Below the pieces are notes generated by a model that worked only from the letters and a program-made list of their open reading frames with translations, was not told the DNA's origin and searched no databases. Source: Pseudomonadota bacterium (GTDB taxonomy: Bacteria > Pseudomonadota > Alphaproteobacteria > Rhizobiales > Xanthobacteraceae). Taken from it: a stretch of DNA of 18,652 nucleotides. How positions within the stretch are numbered: the first letter of the stretch is position 1; every line of letters begins with the position of its first letter. Below, piece by piece: positions 1 through 8,351 of this stretch. The position numbers and the translations under genes were made by a program. The stretch is from assembly GCA_023404675.1 (NCBI GenBank), contig JAEYAW010000014.1, forward strand, positions 1 through 18,652, written 5' to 3'.

Positions 1-121
1 CATATGGTTCGGTGTGCCGGTGTCGAGCGGGATCAACCGATACTCCGTGCGCAGGTTTGCGCAGGAATACATGAAGTCGGTGATCGAGGTCAGCGCCTCG
101 GTGAACTGCTCGTAGCGGCTG
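1..121. repeat. Terminal direct repeat, left copy (121 bp)
   Basis: Bases 1-121 are identical, base for base, to 18532-18652, with a constant offset of 18,531. The repeat lies inside the molybdopterin-subunit coding sequence read on the minus strand (codons for about residues 312-352). A perfect overlap of odd length at the two ends is what a de Bruijn assembler leaves when a path closes on itself. A true direct repeat or tandem duplication would look the same. Confidence 0.95.
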
Positions 122-1056
122 GTCTCGCCGGCGCCTTCATGCACCAAGCCGAGGAGGCGCCCATCCGGCGCGGCACCGAGCGCGACGCGCTGCAGGGTGC
201 GCGGCCGGTGGCCGGTGGTGAAAAACATCTGCTTGCGCGTGAGCACGAGCTTCACCGGCCGCCCGACATGCCGCGCCGCCAACGCCGCCAGTGTCACATG
301 CGGCCAGGTCCTGAGGCTTGTCCCAAAGGCCCCGCCGATGAAGGGACAGATCACCTGAACCTTCTCGACCGGCATGCCGAAGACGGCAGCGATCTCCGCC
401 TGCTCGTTAACCAGATACTGACTCTTGCTCCACAGCGTCAGTCGGTCGCCATCCCAGGCGGCGACGGTCGCATGCGGCTCCATCGGATTGTGATTCTCGC
501 GGGCAATGTCGTAGCGCTGGTCGACCTTGACCGGCGCACCCGACACCGCGGCGTCGGCATCGCCTCGCCCCTTGCCGGCGATCGCATGCGAATCTGGCTG
601 CCTCGCCGCATCGGGAATGATCTTTTGCGCATCGGGGTCCATCGGATCGATGACAGGTCTGTGCGCCTCGTAGCTGATCTTGAGCGCCTGCGATGCTCGC
701 TCCGCCTGCTCAAGCGTGTCGGCCACGATGACCGCGACCGGCTGGCCGTGGAAACGGACAGCATCGTCCTGCAGCACATGCAAACGCTCGCCCTCGGCCG
801 GATCGATTCCGGCCTTGTGCGGGAGATAGGGCAGCTTGCCGGCATTACCGTGGTTGAGGACGGCCAGCACGCCCGGCATCCGCTCGACGGCGGCGCTGTC
901 CATGCTGATAACGCGACCAAGCCCGACCGTCGCGCTGACAATCACAGCATAGGCCTGGCCCGGCTGGTTGAAATCCGCTGCGTATCGAGCGCGTCCCGTG
1001 ACCTTAAGCGGCCCGTCAACGCGGGTCCGGGGCTTGCCGATGATCTGGACCGTCAT
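1..1056 (-). CDS. paoC: Periplasmic aldehyde oxidoreductase, molybdopterin-binding subunit (PaoC/YagR-like), 3' part missing
   Basis: This is the large, molybdenum-cofactor subunit of a xanthine-dehydrogenase-family enzyme that hydroxylates aldehydes to acids. The 352 codons in the window cover the N-terminal a/b-hammerhead domain (roughly residues 1-130) and the start of the Mo-binding domain. Visible motifs are MEPH near residues 192-195, GGAFG at 241-245 and LDTGTPNHM at 344-352. Family members are about 730 residues, so half the protein, including the catalytic Glu region, is absent. The ATG overlaps the stop of the FAD subunit as ATGA, implying translational coupling. There is no signal peptide: in PaoABC the complex is exported through the Tat signal on the small subunit. 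If the window is circular, the frame continues from 18531 to a stop at 18409, giving a 392-residue truncated product. The family is clear; paoC rather than another XDH-type name rests on the operon layout. Confidence 0.9.
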   Translation of the reverse strand, partial: MTVQIIGKPRTRVDGPLKVTGRARYAADFNQPGQAYAVIVSATVGLGRVISMDSAAVERMPGVLAVLNHGNAGKLPYLPHKAGIDPAEGERLHVLQDDAVRFHGQPVAVIVADTLEQAERASQALKISYEAHRPVIDPMDPDAQKIIPDAARQPDSHAIAGKGRGDADAAVSGAPVKVDQRYDIARENHNPMEPHATVAAWDGDRLTLWSKSQYLVNEQAEIAAVFGMPVEKVQVICPFIGGAFGTSLRTWPHVTLAALAARHVGRPVKLVLTRKQMFFTTGHRPRTLQRVALGAAPDGRLLGLVHEGAGETSRYEQFTEALTSITDFMYSCANLRTEYRLIPLDTGTPNHM

Positions 1057-2030
1057 GCGACCTCTCCCGCCATTTCGAGAGCGCGAACGATGGTCCGCGC
1101 CAGCAGCCCGACCTTGTAGTGATTATGGCTCAGCGGACGAGCGCCTTCGGTTGAAAGTTGAGCGGCCGCCTCAAAGCTCGCCCGATCGGCGGGCTTGCCG
1201 GCAAGCGCGTCCTCGCAGGCGCGCAGCCGCCACGGCTTCGTCCCGACGCCTCCCACTGCGAGGCGCGCAGAGCGGATGCGGCCGTTCTCGACATGCAGAG
1301 CGGCGGCCGCCGACACGAGCGCGAATTCATAGGAGGCGCGATCGCGCACCTTCAGATAGCGCGCCCGGCGGCTGTGAGGCCCACCCGGCACGCGGATGTC
1401 CAGAATCAGCTCGCCTGGCAGCAGCGTATGTTCGAGATGCGGCGTATCGCCCGGCAGGCGAAAAAGCTCCTCGACCGGAAAGCTGCGCTCGCCCTTCGGG
1501 CCACGCACCCGCATGGTTGCGCCCAGCGCGACGAGCGCCACCGCGACATCGGAGGGATGCGTCGCCACGCAGGAGGTGCTGGTGCCAAGGATTGCATGAC
1601 CGGCGTTGAGTCCGTCGATTGCCGAGCACCCGGTGCCTTCATTGCGCTTGTTGCAGGCGGTGTCGAGCATGCGGAAATACGGGCAGCGGCAGCGTTGCAG
1701 CAGGTTGCCGCCCATCGAGGCCATGTTGCGCAGTTGCGGCGAAGCGCCCTCGATCAACGCCTCCGCGATTACCGGCTGAAGCCGTTGTACATCGGGGTGG
1801 GCTGCAACCTCAGCCATCGTCGCGAGCGCGCCGATGACGAGATTGGTATCATCGACCTGGATCGCATCCAGGGGCAGGGCATTGATGTCGATAAGGCGCT
1901 CGGGATGCTCGACCTCCTCACGCATGAGATCGATCAGCGTCGTGCCGCCGGCGATGTAGCGCCCCCCGGTTGCTGCTGCAGCGATGGCGTCCTCGGCGCT
2001 ACGTACCTTCTCCAGGGAAAACGGTTGCAT
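1053..2030 (-). CDS. paoB: Periplasmic aldehyde oxidoreductase, FAD-binding subunit (PaoB/YagS-like)
   Basis: A 325-residue medium subunit that takes electrons from the iron-sulfur subunit onto FAD. The FAD-binding motif AGGTTLIDLM is at residues 27-36 and the second flavin loop, SMGGNL, near 105-110. A cysteine cluster follows, with Cys114, Cys116, Cys126 and Cys135 in the pattern CRCPYF...CNKR...GC. In the E. coli PaoB structure this insert holds a [4Fe-4S] cluster that ordinary XdhB proteins lack, which is the best evidence for the Pao subtype. The C-terminal CO-dehydrogenase flavoprotein domain is complete. I chose ATG at 2030 because a strong GGGGAGGGG ribosome site precedes it and it lies two bases after the small-subunit stop; a start farther upstream would overlap that gene. 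The stop overlaps the next start as ATGA, so this is the middle gene of a tight operon. Confidence 0.93.
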   Translation of the reverse strand: MQPFSLEKVRSAEDAIAAAATGGRYIAGGTTLIDLMREEVEHPERLIDINALPLDAIQVDDTNLVIGALATMAEVAAHPDVQRLQPVIAEALIEGASPQLRNMASMGGNLLQRCRCPYFRMLDTACNKRNEGTGCSAIDGLNAGHAILGTSTSCVATHPSDVAVALVALGATMRVRGPKGERSFPVEELFRLPGDTPHLEHTLLPGELILDIRVPGGPHSRRARYLKVRDRASYEFALVSAAAALHVENGRIRSARLAVGGVGTKPWRLRACEDALAGKPADRASFEAAAQLSTEGARPLSHNHYKVGLLARTIVRALEMAGEVA

Positions 2031-2032
2031 AG

Positions 2033-2653
2033 CTAACCCCTCCCCGCCACGTCGGCTACTGCCGCAACGATGCCGGGATAGGCACCGCAGCGACAAATAT
2101 TGCCGCTCATCCAGAAGCTGATCTCCTCCGGAGAACCGGCGTGACCTTCAGCGATGCATGCCACGCCAGACATGATTTGTCCGGGCGTACAGAAGCCGCA
2201 TTGCAGGCCATCATGCTCGATGAAGGCAGCCTGCAGAGGATGCAGTGCGTCGTCCTTCGCCAAGCCCTCGATCGTCGTCACCTCGGCGCCATCGTGCATG
2301 GCTGCGAGCGTAAGACACGAAACAATTCGCTTGCCGTTCACCAGAACAGTACAGGCGCCGCATGCGCCCTGATTGCAGCCCTTCTTCGTGCCGGAGAGAT
2401 CGAGCTGCTCGCGCAGAACATCGAGGAGCGACTGACGTGGATCAACCACCAGCGCGCGTTCGGCGCCGTTGACGTTCAAACGAATCGATACCATTTCGCC
2501 AGCCTCCCGGCTTGTATGTTCATTTCGTCCAGGAGAGGCCGCATGAACTGCGGCGCCTTGCATTGAGAGTGCGACAGTTCCGCCGGCCAGTTGCAACACC
2601 GCGCGGCGGGAAACGGGAATTTGCGGGCAGCCGCGTCCACTATTTTCGCGCAT
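2033..2653 (-). CDS. paoA: Periplasmic aldehyde oxidoreductase, 2Fe-2S subunit with Tat signal (PaoA/YagT-like)
   Basis: A 206-residue small subunit carrying two [2Fe-2S] clusters. The plant-ferredoxin-type cluster uses Cys93, Cys98, Cys101 and Cys113 (pattern GCNQGACGAC...C). The second cluster uses Cys152, Cys155, Cys187 and Cys189 (CGFC...CRC). Residues 15-39 form a twin-arginine signal: SRRAVLQLAGG followed by a hydrophobic stretch and an Ala-X-Ala-like site. The assembled heterotrimer would therefore be folded in the cytoplasm and exported by Tat. I chose ATG at 2653 because it places the twin Arg about 15 residues in; an upstream extension to 2737 is possible but adds nothing family-like. 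It is first in the paoA-paoB-paoC operon and divergent from an AraC-type gene, its probable regulator. The chaperone gene paoD is not in the window. Confidence 0.93.
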   Translation of the reverse strand: MRENSGRGCPQIPVSRRAVLQLAGGTVALSMQGAAVHAASPGRNEHTSREAGEMVSIRLNVNGAERALVVDPRQSLLDVLREQLDLSGTKKGCNQGACGACTVLVNGKRIVSCLTLAAMHDGAEVTTIEGLAKDDALHPLQAAFIEHDGLQCGFCTPGQIMSGVACIAEGHAGSPEEISFWMSGNICRCGAYPGIVAAVADVAGRG

Positions 2654-2662
2654 GATCGGTCC

Positions 2663-2691
2663 ATACAATTGCACCCTCGAAATCCCGCCAA
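2663..2691 (-). promoter_or_regulatory. Possible sigma-70-like promoter for paoA
   Basis: On the minus strand TTGGCG (2691-2686) and TTGTAT (2668-2663) are 17 bases apart. The -10 element is only nine bases from the chosen paoA ATG, so the transcript would be almost leaderless. This makes the call weak; a promoter farther upstream around the 2751-2775 dyad is equally possible. Confidence 0.2.
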
Positions 2692-2750
2692 ATGCAGCAT
2701 CCGGGGCGGACGTCGAGTGCGTGTATCTTCCCGGCAAACCCGCGCACTCC

Positions 2751-2775
2751 GATAGCCGTTTTACGCGGCGCTATC
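2751..2775. promoter_or_regulatory. Dyad in the paoA/araC intergenic region (possible operator)
   Basis: GATAGC at 2751-2756 is matched by its reverse complement GCTATC at 2770-2775, with a 13-base spacer. It lies in the 193-bp gap between the divergent paoA and AraC-type genes, where a regulator site is expected. AraC-type proteins often prefer direct repeats, so the link to this regulator is only positional. Confidence 0.3.
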
Positions 2776-2846
2776 CAATCTGCGCTAGATTATGCAACCG
2801 CGTCGCGGTAAGCTTGTTCCTGAACGAAAAGATACAGGGGGCGTCT

Positions 2847-3794
2847 ATGCGGATGAGCGACCTCGATCAGGCTGTTGAAGCGGTTGGCAGCGTCTTCTGT
2901 CCGCATAGACTCCAGTTGCTCGCGCCCGGGCGAACCATCGATGGAATCCTAAGGATCTCACACCCGACCACCCAACCTTTGGTGGATCTTTCATATGGCG
3001 CGCCGGTCAGAATCGACACGAAGATGCGCCTGTCTTTGATCATGCATTGCTCGCGCGGGGCAGCTTTCGCCACACAAGGATACCACTCCGCGGAGTGGCG
3101 TCGCGGTCAGACCATGCCGTTCACGGCAGGGCTTGATACCCAGTTGTTGTTCGACGATTCCTGCATGCAGCGATCTATCGCAGTAGACGCGGACAAACTG
3201 GAGGCGTTGTGCGCAAGTTGGCTCGGCCGCCCCTTGAAACAACAGCTCCGTCTTTCGCTGCGTCCATTTTCTGATGGTCTGGAGCAGATATGGCAACGCA
3301 CGCTTTCATATCTTTGGGCCAATGATGAGAGCGCATTGCAAATCGGCCCCATGGCCAAGGCGGCATTCGATGAATACCTGTTGACCTTGTTGCTGCATCA
3401 TCATCCCCATAACTACAGCGATGAACTCGCGCGAACAGAACCGGGTGCCGCCCCGGGGATGGTGCGTCGCGCTGAGCGCTTCATGGTCGACCATGCCGAG
3501 GTCCCCATCACGGTCTCGGATGTGGCGGCCGAAGTCGGAGTCAGCGTGCGCTCGCTGCAGGCCGGATTCCAGCAGTGGCGTGGCACGACGCCAATGGCGT
3601 TCCTGAGAGGCGTCCGACTGCAGAACGCGAGAGATCAGCTTCTGCGCGCAGAAGACGAGACCGGCGTGACAACCGTGGCGCTGAGGTATGGCTTCTCCCA
3701 TTTGGGCCGTTTCAGCGCTTACTATCAGTCAGCATTCGGCGAACCCCCGAGCGCTACGTTGCAGCGCAGCCGTTTTCTAAGACGACGAACTTAG
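2847..3794 (+). CDS. AraC-family transcriptional regulator (AraC_binding_2 type)
   Basis: A 315-residue regulator. The N-terminal two thirds look like the cupin-fold ligand-sensing region of AraC_binding_2 proteins. Residues about 205-312 are a complete AraC/XylS double helix-turn-helix: the first helix pair reads VSDVAAEVGVSVRSLQAGFQ and the second ends in the family signature ALRYGFSHLGRFSAYYQSAF. ATG at 2847 is preceded by AGGGGG at 2835-2840. A longer frame back to 2652 exists but would overlap the start of paoA and has no ribosome site. It is divergent from the paoA operon and is the obvious candidate activator for it. The inducer is unknown, plausibly an aldehyde or aromatic compound. 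Confidence 0.9.
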   Translation: MRMSDLDQAVEAVGSVFCPHRLQLLAPGRTIDGILRISHPTTQPLVDLSYGAPVRIDTKMRLSLIMHCSRGAAFATQGYHSAEWRRGQTMPFTAGLDTQLLFDDSCMQRSIAVDADKLEALCASWLGRPLKQQLRLSLRPFSDGLEQIWQRTLSYLWANDESALQIGPMAKAAFDEYLLTLLLHHHPHNYSDELARTEPGAAPGMVRRAERFMVDHAEVPITVSDVAAEVGVSVRSLQAGFQQWRGTTPMAFLRGVRLQNARDQLLRAEDETGVTTVALRYGFSHLGRFSAYYQSAFGEPPSATLQRSRFLRRRT

Positions 3795-4313
3795 CGCCTG
3801 ATCATGGATTCCATCGATCAGATGCGTTCTCCAAATTCAGGAGCACGCACTCTCGGCCAGGCAATTCCCGCGCGGGCACTCGCAGACGTTACGATCTTGC
3901 TCGACGAGTTTATCGTTTGTGAAACCCTTCCAGCATGGAGGGCAGGCTTCCGGTCCCTTATACAAGGTCGGCAAGTCCGGATCAGGTGCGCCAATCACTT
4001 CGGGTGCAGACGAGCGCTTCCAATCCACTCCTTCAAATGATGCGGGATTCGGATAGTTCCGAACTCTCTCATATCGTAAGGCTATTCCAGAGAGCGTTGG
4101 CAATAGAGTTGAGAGCTTCAGGCTCTCCGGGTTGGGCGCAGTCCTAAGATTGCGAACGACGACCGGCCTCCGGTGTGCAGGCCACCGAAATTGGGGAGCG
4201 CGCGCGATGTATACCTGCACGTCAGCGGAAGAACTCCAGCCACAGGCATTCGGCTGCATTTGCCACAGCCCTGGATTCAGCAGGCCGGCGACCTTTGATG
4301 GGCTACCGGTACG
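3795..4313. other. 519-bp stretch without a recognised gene
   Basis: This segment separates the AraC-type gene from the 3' end of the cytochrome gene, so the two flanking genes converge on it. I see no domain-bearing ORF, transposon end or clear terminator. The only sizeable frame is the cysteine-rich minus-strand ORF at 3837-4259, listed separately. Confidence 0.5.
3837..4259 (-). CDS. Unassigned ORF, cysteine-rich C-terminus (may not be a gene)
   Basis: An open frame of 140 codons, same strand as and just downstream of the cytochrome gene. I do not recognise it. The N-terminal half is low in recognisable structure. The last 35 or so residues carry six cysteines in the pattern CPPC...CEC...C...C, preceded by a proline- and aspartate-rich stretch, which could be a metal-binding tail. 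There is no convincing ribosome site before the ATG; an internal start near the second half is possible. There is no signal peptide or membrane segment. It could be a small real gene, a remnant, or chance. Confidence 0.2.
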   Translation of the reverse strand: MQPNACGWSSSADVQVYIARAPQFRWPAHRRPVVVRNLRTAPNPESLKLSTLLPTLSGIALRYERVRNYPNPASFEGVDWKRSSAPEVIGAPDPDLPTLYKGPEACPPCWKGFTNDKLVEQDRNVCECPRGNCLAESACS

Positions 4314-5630
4314 TCATTGCTGGCGCTGACGACGCACCTGCTCTTCAGTCACACGCCCTGTCTTCTCGCCGAACTGTCTGGTGATGAAGTTCGCCAAGGC
4401 CGCAACCTCGGCATCGGAGTAGCGGCCGCCGAAGCCTGGCATGGTTTCGGTCCAGCCGCCGTTATCAATGCGCGTTCCCTTCAGTATGACCTGAACCACG
4501 CTATGCCCCTGCGGATCGTTCACGGCTGTGCTTCCCGAAAGATTCGCGTAACGGGATTGCCGTCCGCCACCATTGGGCTGGTGGCAGCCGGTGCAGTCGC
4601 TGGCGAACAGCGCGGCGCCAACGTCACGGTTGACCTGCTGGGCATCGGCAAGAAGGAGCGACGACGATTCCGCAGCCGGTCTGGGGGCCGTGTTCACAGC
4701 GGCCGCAGGATCGGACACCACCGGCGGGACGCCTCTCAGATAGGTCACGAGCGCGCGGATGTCCGCCTCGTTCAGGTGCCTCAGACTGTTATCGACCACT
4801 TCGGCCATGGGACCGGAAGCCGAGCTTCGGCCCGGCGCGTGTCCGGAGGAGAGATATTGCACGAGTTGGTCGTCGCTCCACCGGCCTAGTCCAGTCGGCC
4901 CATCCGGCGTGATGTTCGGAGCGAACCAGCCCTGGATCGATTCACCGCTCAGGCCCCTGGCCCTGTCGAGCTGGAAGGCGAGGCCGCGCGGCGTGTGGCA
5001 TTCGGCGCAATGCCCGAGCGCCGTTGCAAGATAGGCGCCTCGGTTCCATTCGGTGCTCCTGGCGCCGTCCACCGACATGCGGTGGTCGCGGAAGAAGGCC
5101 AGGTTCCAAGCCGCCATGCCCCAGCGTTGATTGAACGGAAAGGCCAGTTCGTTCTCACGATTTGGCTGACGTACCGCCGGCAGGCTGAACAGATAGGCCT
5201 TGATGGCCAGCACATCGTCGCGGCTCATGCCGCTATAGGACGTGTAGGGCATGGCCGGATAGAGATGGCCCCGCGGCGCAACGCCCTGGCGCACGGCCTT
5301 CACGAAGGTATCGTCGCTCCAGTTGCCGATGCCGGTTTCTCTATCTGGGGTGATGTTGGTAGCGTAGATCGTGCCGAACGGGAGCCTGAAGGATAACCCG
5401 CCTGCAAACGACCTTCCGTTCGGTGCGGTGTGGCAGGCCGTGCAATCGGCGGCACGGGCGAGATATTCGCCGCGACTGACGACGTCGGTCATCGCCGCCG
5501 GGGCGCCCGAAACAGGCGCCTGCGGTTCTGGCCCCACCGGGAGCATCATGACGATGACCGCATAAGCGCCGACGAGCAGAACGATCGCTGCGACCAGGCC
5601 GCCGGTCCACTTCAATCCCTTTTTCAACAC
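4314..5630 (-). CDS. Membrane-anchored tri-haem cytochrome c, electron acceptor of the IorAB-like dehydrogenase
   Basis: A 438-residue c-type cytochrome with three CXXCH haem sites at residues 63-67 (CTACH), 208-212 (CAECH) and 346-350 (CTGCH). One hydrophobic segment at about residues 10-32 acts as an uncleaved anchor, leaving the haem domains in the periplasm. This is the layout of the cytochrome subunits of alcohol dehydrogenases (AdhB type) and of molybdenum hydroxylases such as nicotinate dehydrogenase, which pass electrons on to quinone or an oxidase. The start is GTG at 5630, with AAAGGA at 5640-5635; TTG at 5627 would give better spacing and differs by one residue. It begins 13 bases after the 2Fe-2S subunit stop and is the last gene of the SDR-large-small-cytochrome operon. 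Confidence 0.92.
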   Translation of the reverse strand: MLKKGLKWTGGLVAAIVLLVGAYAVIVMMLPVGPEPQAPVSGAPAAMTDVVSRGEYLARAADCTACHTAPNGRSFAGGLSFRLPFGTIYATNITPDRETGIGNWSDDTFVKAVRQGVAPRGHLYPAMPYTSYSGMSRDDVLAIKAYLFSLPAVRQPNRENELAFPFNQRWGMAAWNLAFFRDHRMSVDGARSTEWNRGAYLATALGHCAECHTPRGLAFQLDRARGLSGESIQGWFAPNITPDGPTGLGRWSDDQLVQYLSSGHAPGRSSASGPMAEVVDNSLRHLNEADIRALVTYLRGVPPVVSDPAAAVNTAPRPAAESSSLLLADAQQVNRDVGAALFASDCTGCHQPNGGGRQSRYANLSGSTAVNDPQGHSVVQVILKGTRIDNGGWTETMPGFGGRYSDAEVAALANFITRQFGEKTGRVTEEQVRRQRQQ

Positions 5631-5643
5631 GCGATCCTTTCGT

Positions 5644-6129
<486 letters not shown>

Positions 6130-6140
6130 AGTCCGATCCT

Positions 6141-8336
6141 TCAATCCGACGCCGCCGATACGGCAAGCGGAAGCTGGAGTTGGGGTTTGGTCCACCCGAG
6201 CTTCGAGAGGGCGCTGGCGACCGCCGGGGCGACGAGCGGCACACCGATTTCGCCGATGCCGGTCGGCTTTTCGGCCGAGGGGATCATGATGACCTCCACT
6301 TCCGGCATCTCGTAGTGGCGCAGCACGCGATAGTCGTTGAAGTTGGACTGCATGATGCGACCACCATCGAGCGTGATCTGCCCGTGCAGGGCAATGTCGA
6401 GCCCGAAGCCGGTGCCACCTTCCATCTGCGCCCGGATGACATCCGGGTTGACGACCATGCCGCAATCGACGGCGCACCACACCTTGTGGACGCGCGGGAT
6501 GCCGCCCGGGCCGATCGAGACCTCGGCAATCTGCGCGACGCTGGTCTCGAAGACGCGGGCAACCCCTACGCCCATGGCCCGACCGTTCTCCGCGCGGCCG
6601 CCGCGCCAGCCTGCGGCCTTCGCCACGGCCCGCAACACGCCGGCTTCTCTGGGTGCGGCCGTCAGAAGGGCGAGGCGGCCTTCGATGGCATCCTGGCCCG
6701 TTGCATCCAGGATTTCGTCAACGAAGCGCTCGACCGCGAAGCCCGCATGGGTGCTTCCCACGGAGCGCAACGAGGACGTCGGAATCTTGCCCGGTACGAT
6801 ATGCGCGTCGCACAGGAAGTTGGCGACGTCGTAGATCATGTTGAACGAGCCCTCGACCATCAACGCGTCGACGCCGCTCGGCATCCGGCCTTGGAGCACG
6901 CTGTCGACGCCGAAGGAATGGCCGACGAGCCGATCATGCCAGGCGGTCAGCCGCCCCGCCTTGATGGCCGCCCGCATGCGATGAAGGATCATCGGCCGAT
7001 ACCAGCCGCCGCTGATGTCGTCCTCTCGGGTCCAAACCACCTTGACGCCGCGACCCTGCCCAAGACCCTTGGCGGCCGCTGCGAGATCGGCTGCGAAATC
7101 GGGACCCATGATGTCGTTGCCGAGATCGATCCGCCGGCCGAAGCTTCCGCCCACATAGGTGGTCTGGATGTCGATCTTGTCGACCGGCAGCCCGAAGAGC
7201 CGGGCGAGCTGCTGCTGGTCGAAGGTCGTCATCTGGCAGCCGTAGCGCGCGCGGACGCCCGCACCGTCCCAGAGGATGTAGCCGTTGAGAGGCTCCATGG
7301 GCGCGTGCGCGATATAGGGAAAGGTGTAGTCCGCCTCGACGACCCTGTCGGCCTCCCTGAAGGCCTTCTCGACTTCGCCTCGCTGCGCCGCCACCGCACC
7401 GGCCGATTTCGCCACCGTGCGGAAGCGATCCCAGACCTGTGGGGTGCTGTCGGCCTCGGCCCCGGTTTCGTCCCACCTGACGTCGAGGCGCTCGCGTCCC
7501 TTGATCGCCGCCCAGGTTCCGGTGGCGTAAACCGCGACGCCGGTGTCGATCTTCTTGACCTCGACGACACCGGGGACGGCGCGCGCCGCCGTGGCATCGA
7601 AGGAGACTAGCCTGGCGCCGAAGCGCGGCGGCTTGGCGATGACGGCGGTCAGCATGCCGGGCTCGCGCACGTCCATCGAGAAGATGGCGCTGCCGTTGCA
7701 TTTGGCGGCCGAGTCCACGCGGACGAAGGACGACGTCTTGCCGATAAGGCGGAATGCTTCCGGCGACTTCAAGGGAAGAGTGGCAGCGTCGGGCGGTGTG
7801 AGCGTGGCAGCCAGGCTCGCGACCTCACCGTAGCGAGCCTGCCTGCCGGACGGCGAGTGAAACAGAATCCCGTTGTCGGTTCGGATCTCCGCCGGGGTGA
7901 CATTCCATTGTTTGGCGGCGGCCGCGACGAGCATGTGGCGGGCCATGGCACCCATCCGGCGCATCTGCTCATGCGCCTCCTTGATGGCGCTCGAGCCGCC
8001 CGTGCCCTGCCATTTATAGAGAAGATGACCGTAAAGGGCCTGATCGGCCTTGGCCGTCTCGGCGCGGACCTTGGACCAGTCCGCATCCAGTTCCTCGGCC
8101 ACCAGGGTCGCCATGCCGGTATGCACGCCCTGGCCGAACTCGATGTGCTTGCTGAGGACCGTCACGATGTCGTCCGACCCAATGCGGACGAAGGCGTTCG
8201 GTGCGAAGACGTCAGCCGTGTCCGCGGCCGCGGCGCGTTGCGCCCAGCTCTTCTTGAAGGGAATGGAGGCGGCGATTACCAACGCCGATCCACCCACCAG
8301 AAAGCCGCGACGTGATAACGGTTCGACAGTGTCCAT
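6141..8336 (-). CDS. Molybdopterin-binding large subunit of a molybdenum hydroxylase (IorB-like), Tat-exported
   Basis: A 731-residue catalytic subunit of the single-chain IorB type, which hydroxylates aldehydes or N-heteroaromatics at the molybdenum site. Residues 8-26 are a twin-arginine signal (SRRGFLVGG plus a hydrophobic run), so the enzyme works in the periplasm. Family motifs include HIEFGQG near 64-70, MEPL at 347-350 and GGSFGRR at 396-402. Near the C-terminus, GIGEIGVP contains Glu696, the expected catalytic base. The length matches intact family members. ATG at 8336 is preceded by GAGGG, 15 bases after the SDR stop. The gene order large-small-cytochrome and the absence of an FAD subunit mark a quinone- or cytochrome-linked dehydrogenase, unlike the Pao system nearby. 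A carbon-monoxide dehydrogenase is unlikely given the Tat signal and IorB-type motifs. Confidence 0.94.
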   Translation of the reverse strand: MDTVEPLSRRGFLVGGSALVIAASIPFKKSWAQRAAAADTADVFAPNAFVRIGSDDIVTVLSKHIEFGQGVHTGMATLVAEELDADWSKVRAETAKADQALYGHLLYKWQGTGGSSAIKEAHEQMRRMGAMARHMLVAAAAKQWNVTPAEIRTDNGILFHSPSGRQARYGEVASLAATLTPPDAATLPLKSPEAFRLIGKTSSFVRVDSAAKCNGSAIFSMDVREPGMLTAVIAKPPRFGARLVSFDATAARAVPGVVEVKKIDTGVAVYATGTWAAIKGRERLDVRWDETGAEADSTPQVWDRFRTVAKSAGAVAAQRGEVEKAFREADRVVEADYTFPYIAHAPMEPLNGYILWDGAGVRARYGCQMTTFDQQQLARLFGLPVDKIDIQTTYVGGSFGRRIDLGNDIMGPDFAADLAAAAKGLGQGRGVKVVWTREDDISGGWYRPMILHRMRAAIKAGRLTAWHDRLVGHSFGVDSVLQGRMPSGVDALMVEGSFNMIYDVANFLCDAHIVPGKIPTSSLRSVGSTHAGFAVERFVDEILDATGQDAIEGRLALLTAAPREAGVLRAVAKAAGWRGGRAENGRAMGVGVARVFETSVAQIAEVSIGPGGIPRVHKVWCAVDCGMVVNPDVIRAQMEGGTGFGLDIALHGQITLDGGRIMQSNFNDYRVLRHYEMPEVEVIMIPSAEKPTGIGEIGVPLVAPAVASALSKLGWTKPQLQLPLAVSAASD

Positions 8337-8351
8337 GATCGACCCTCGGGG

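Noticed and set aside
4..1119. Long plus-strand open frame (371 codons) opposite the molybdopterin subunit
   Set aside because: It is antisense to a frame with clear PaoC motifs, has no recognisable domain, and reflects the absence of stops in GC-rich DNA.
2652..2846. Upstream extension of the AraC-type gene
   Set aside because: It would overlap the paoA start and lacks a ribosome site, whereas ATG 2847 has AGGGGG and fits the family length.
6180..7610. 476-codon plus-strand frame opposite the IorB-like gene
   Set aside because: It is a shadow of the large subunit, with no domain and an Asp/His/Arg-heavy composition typical of the antisense of GC-rich genes.
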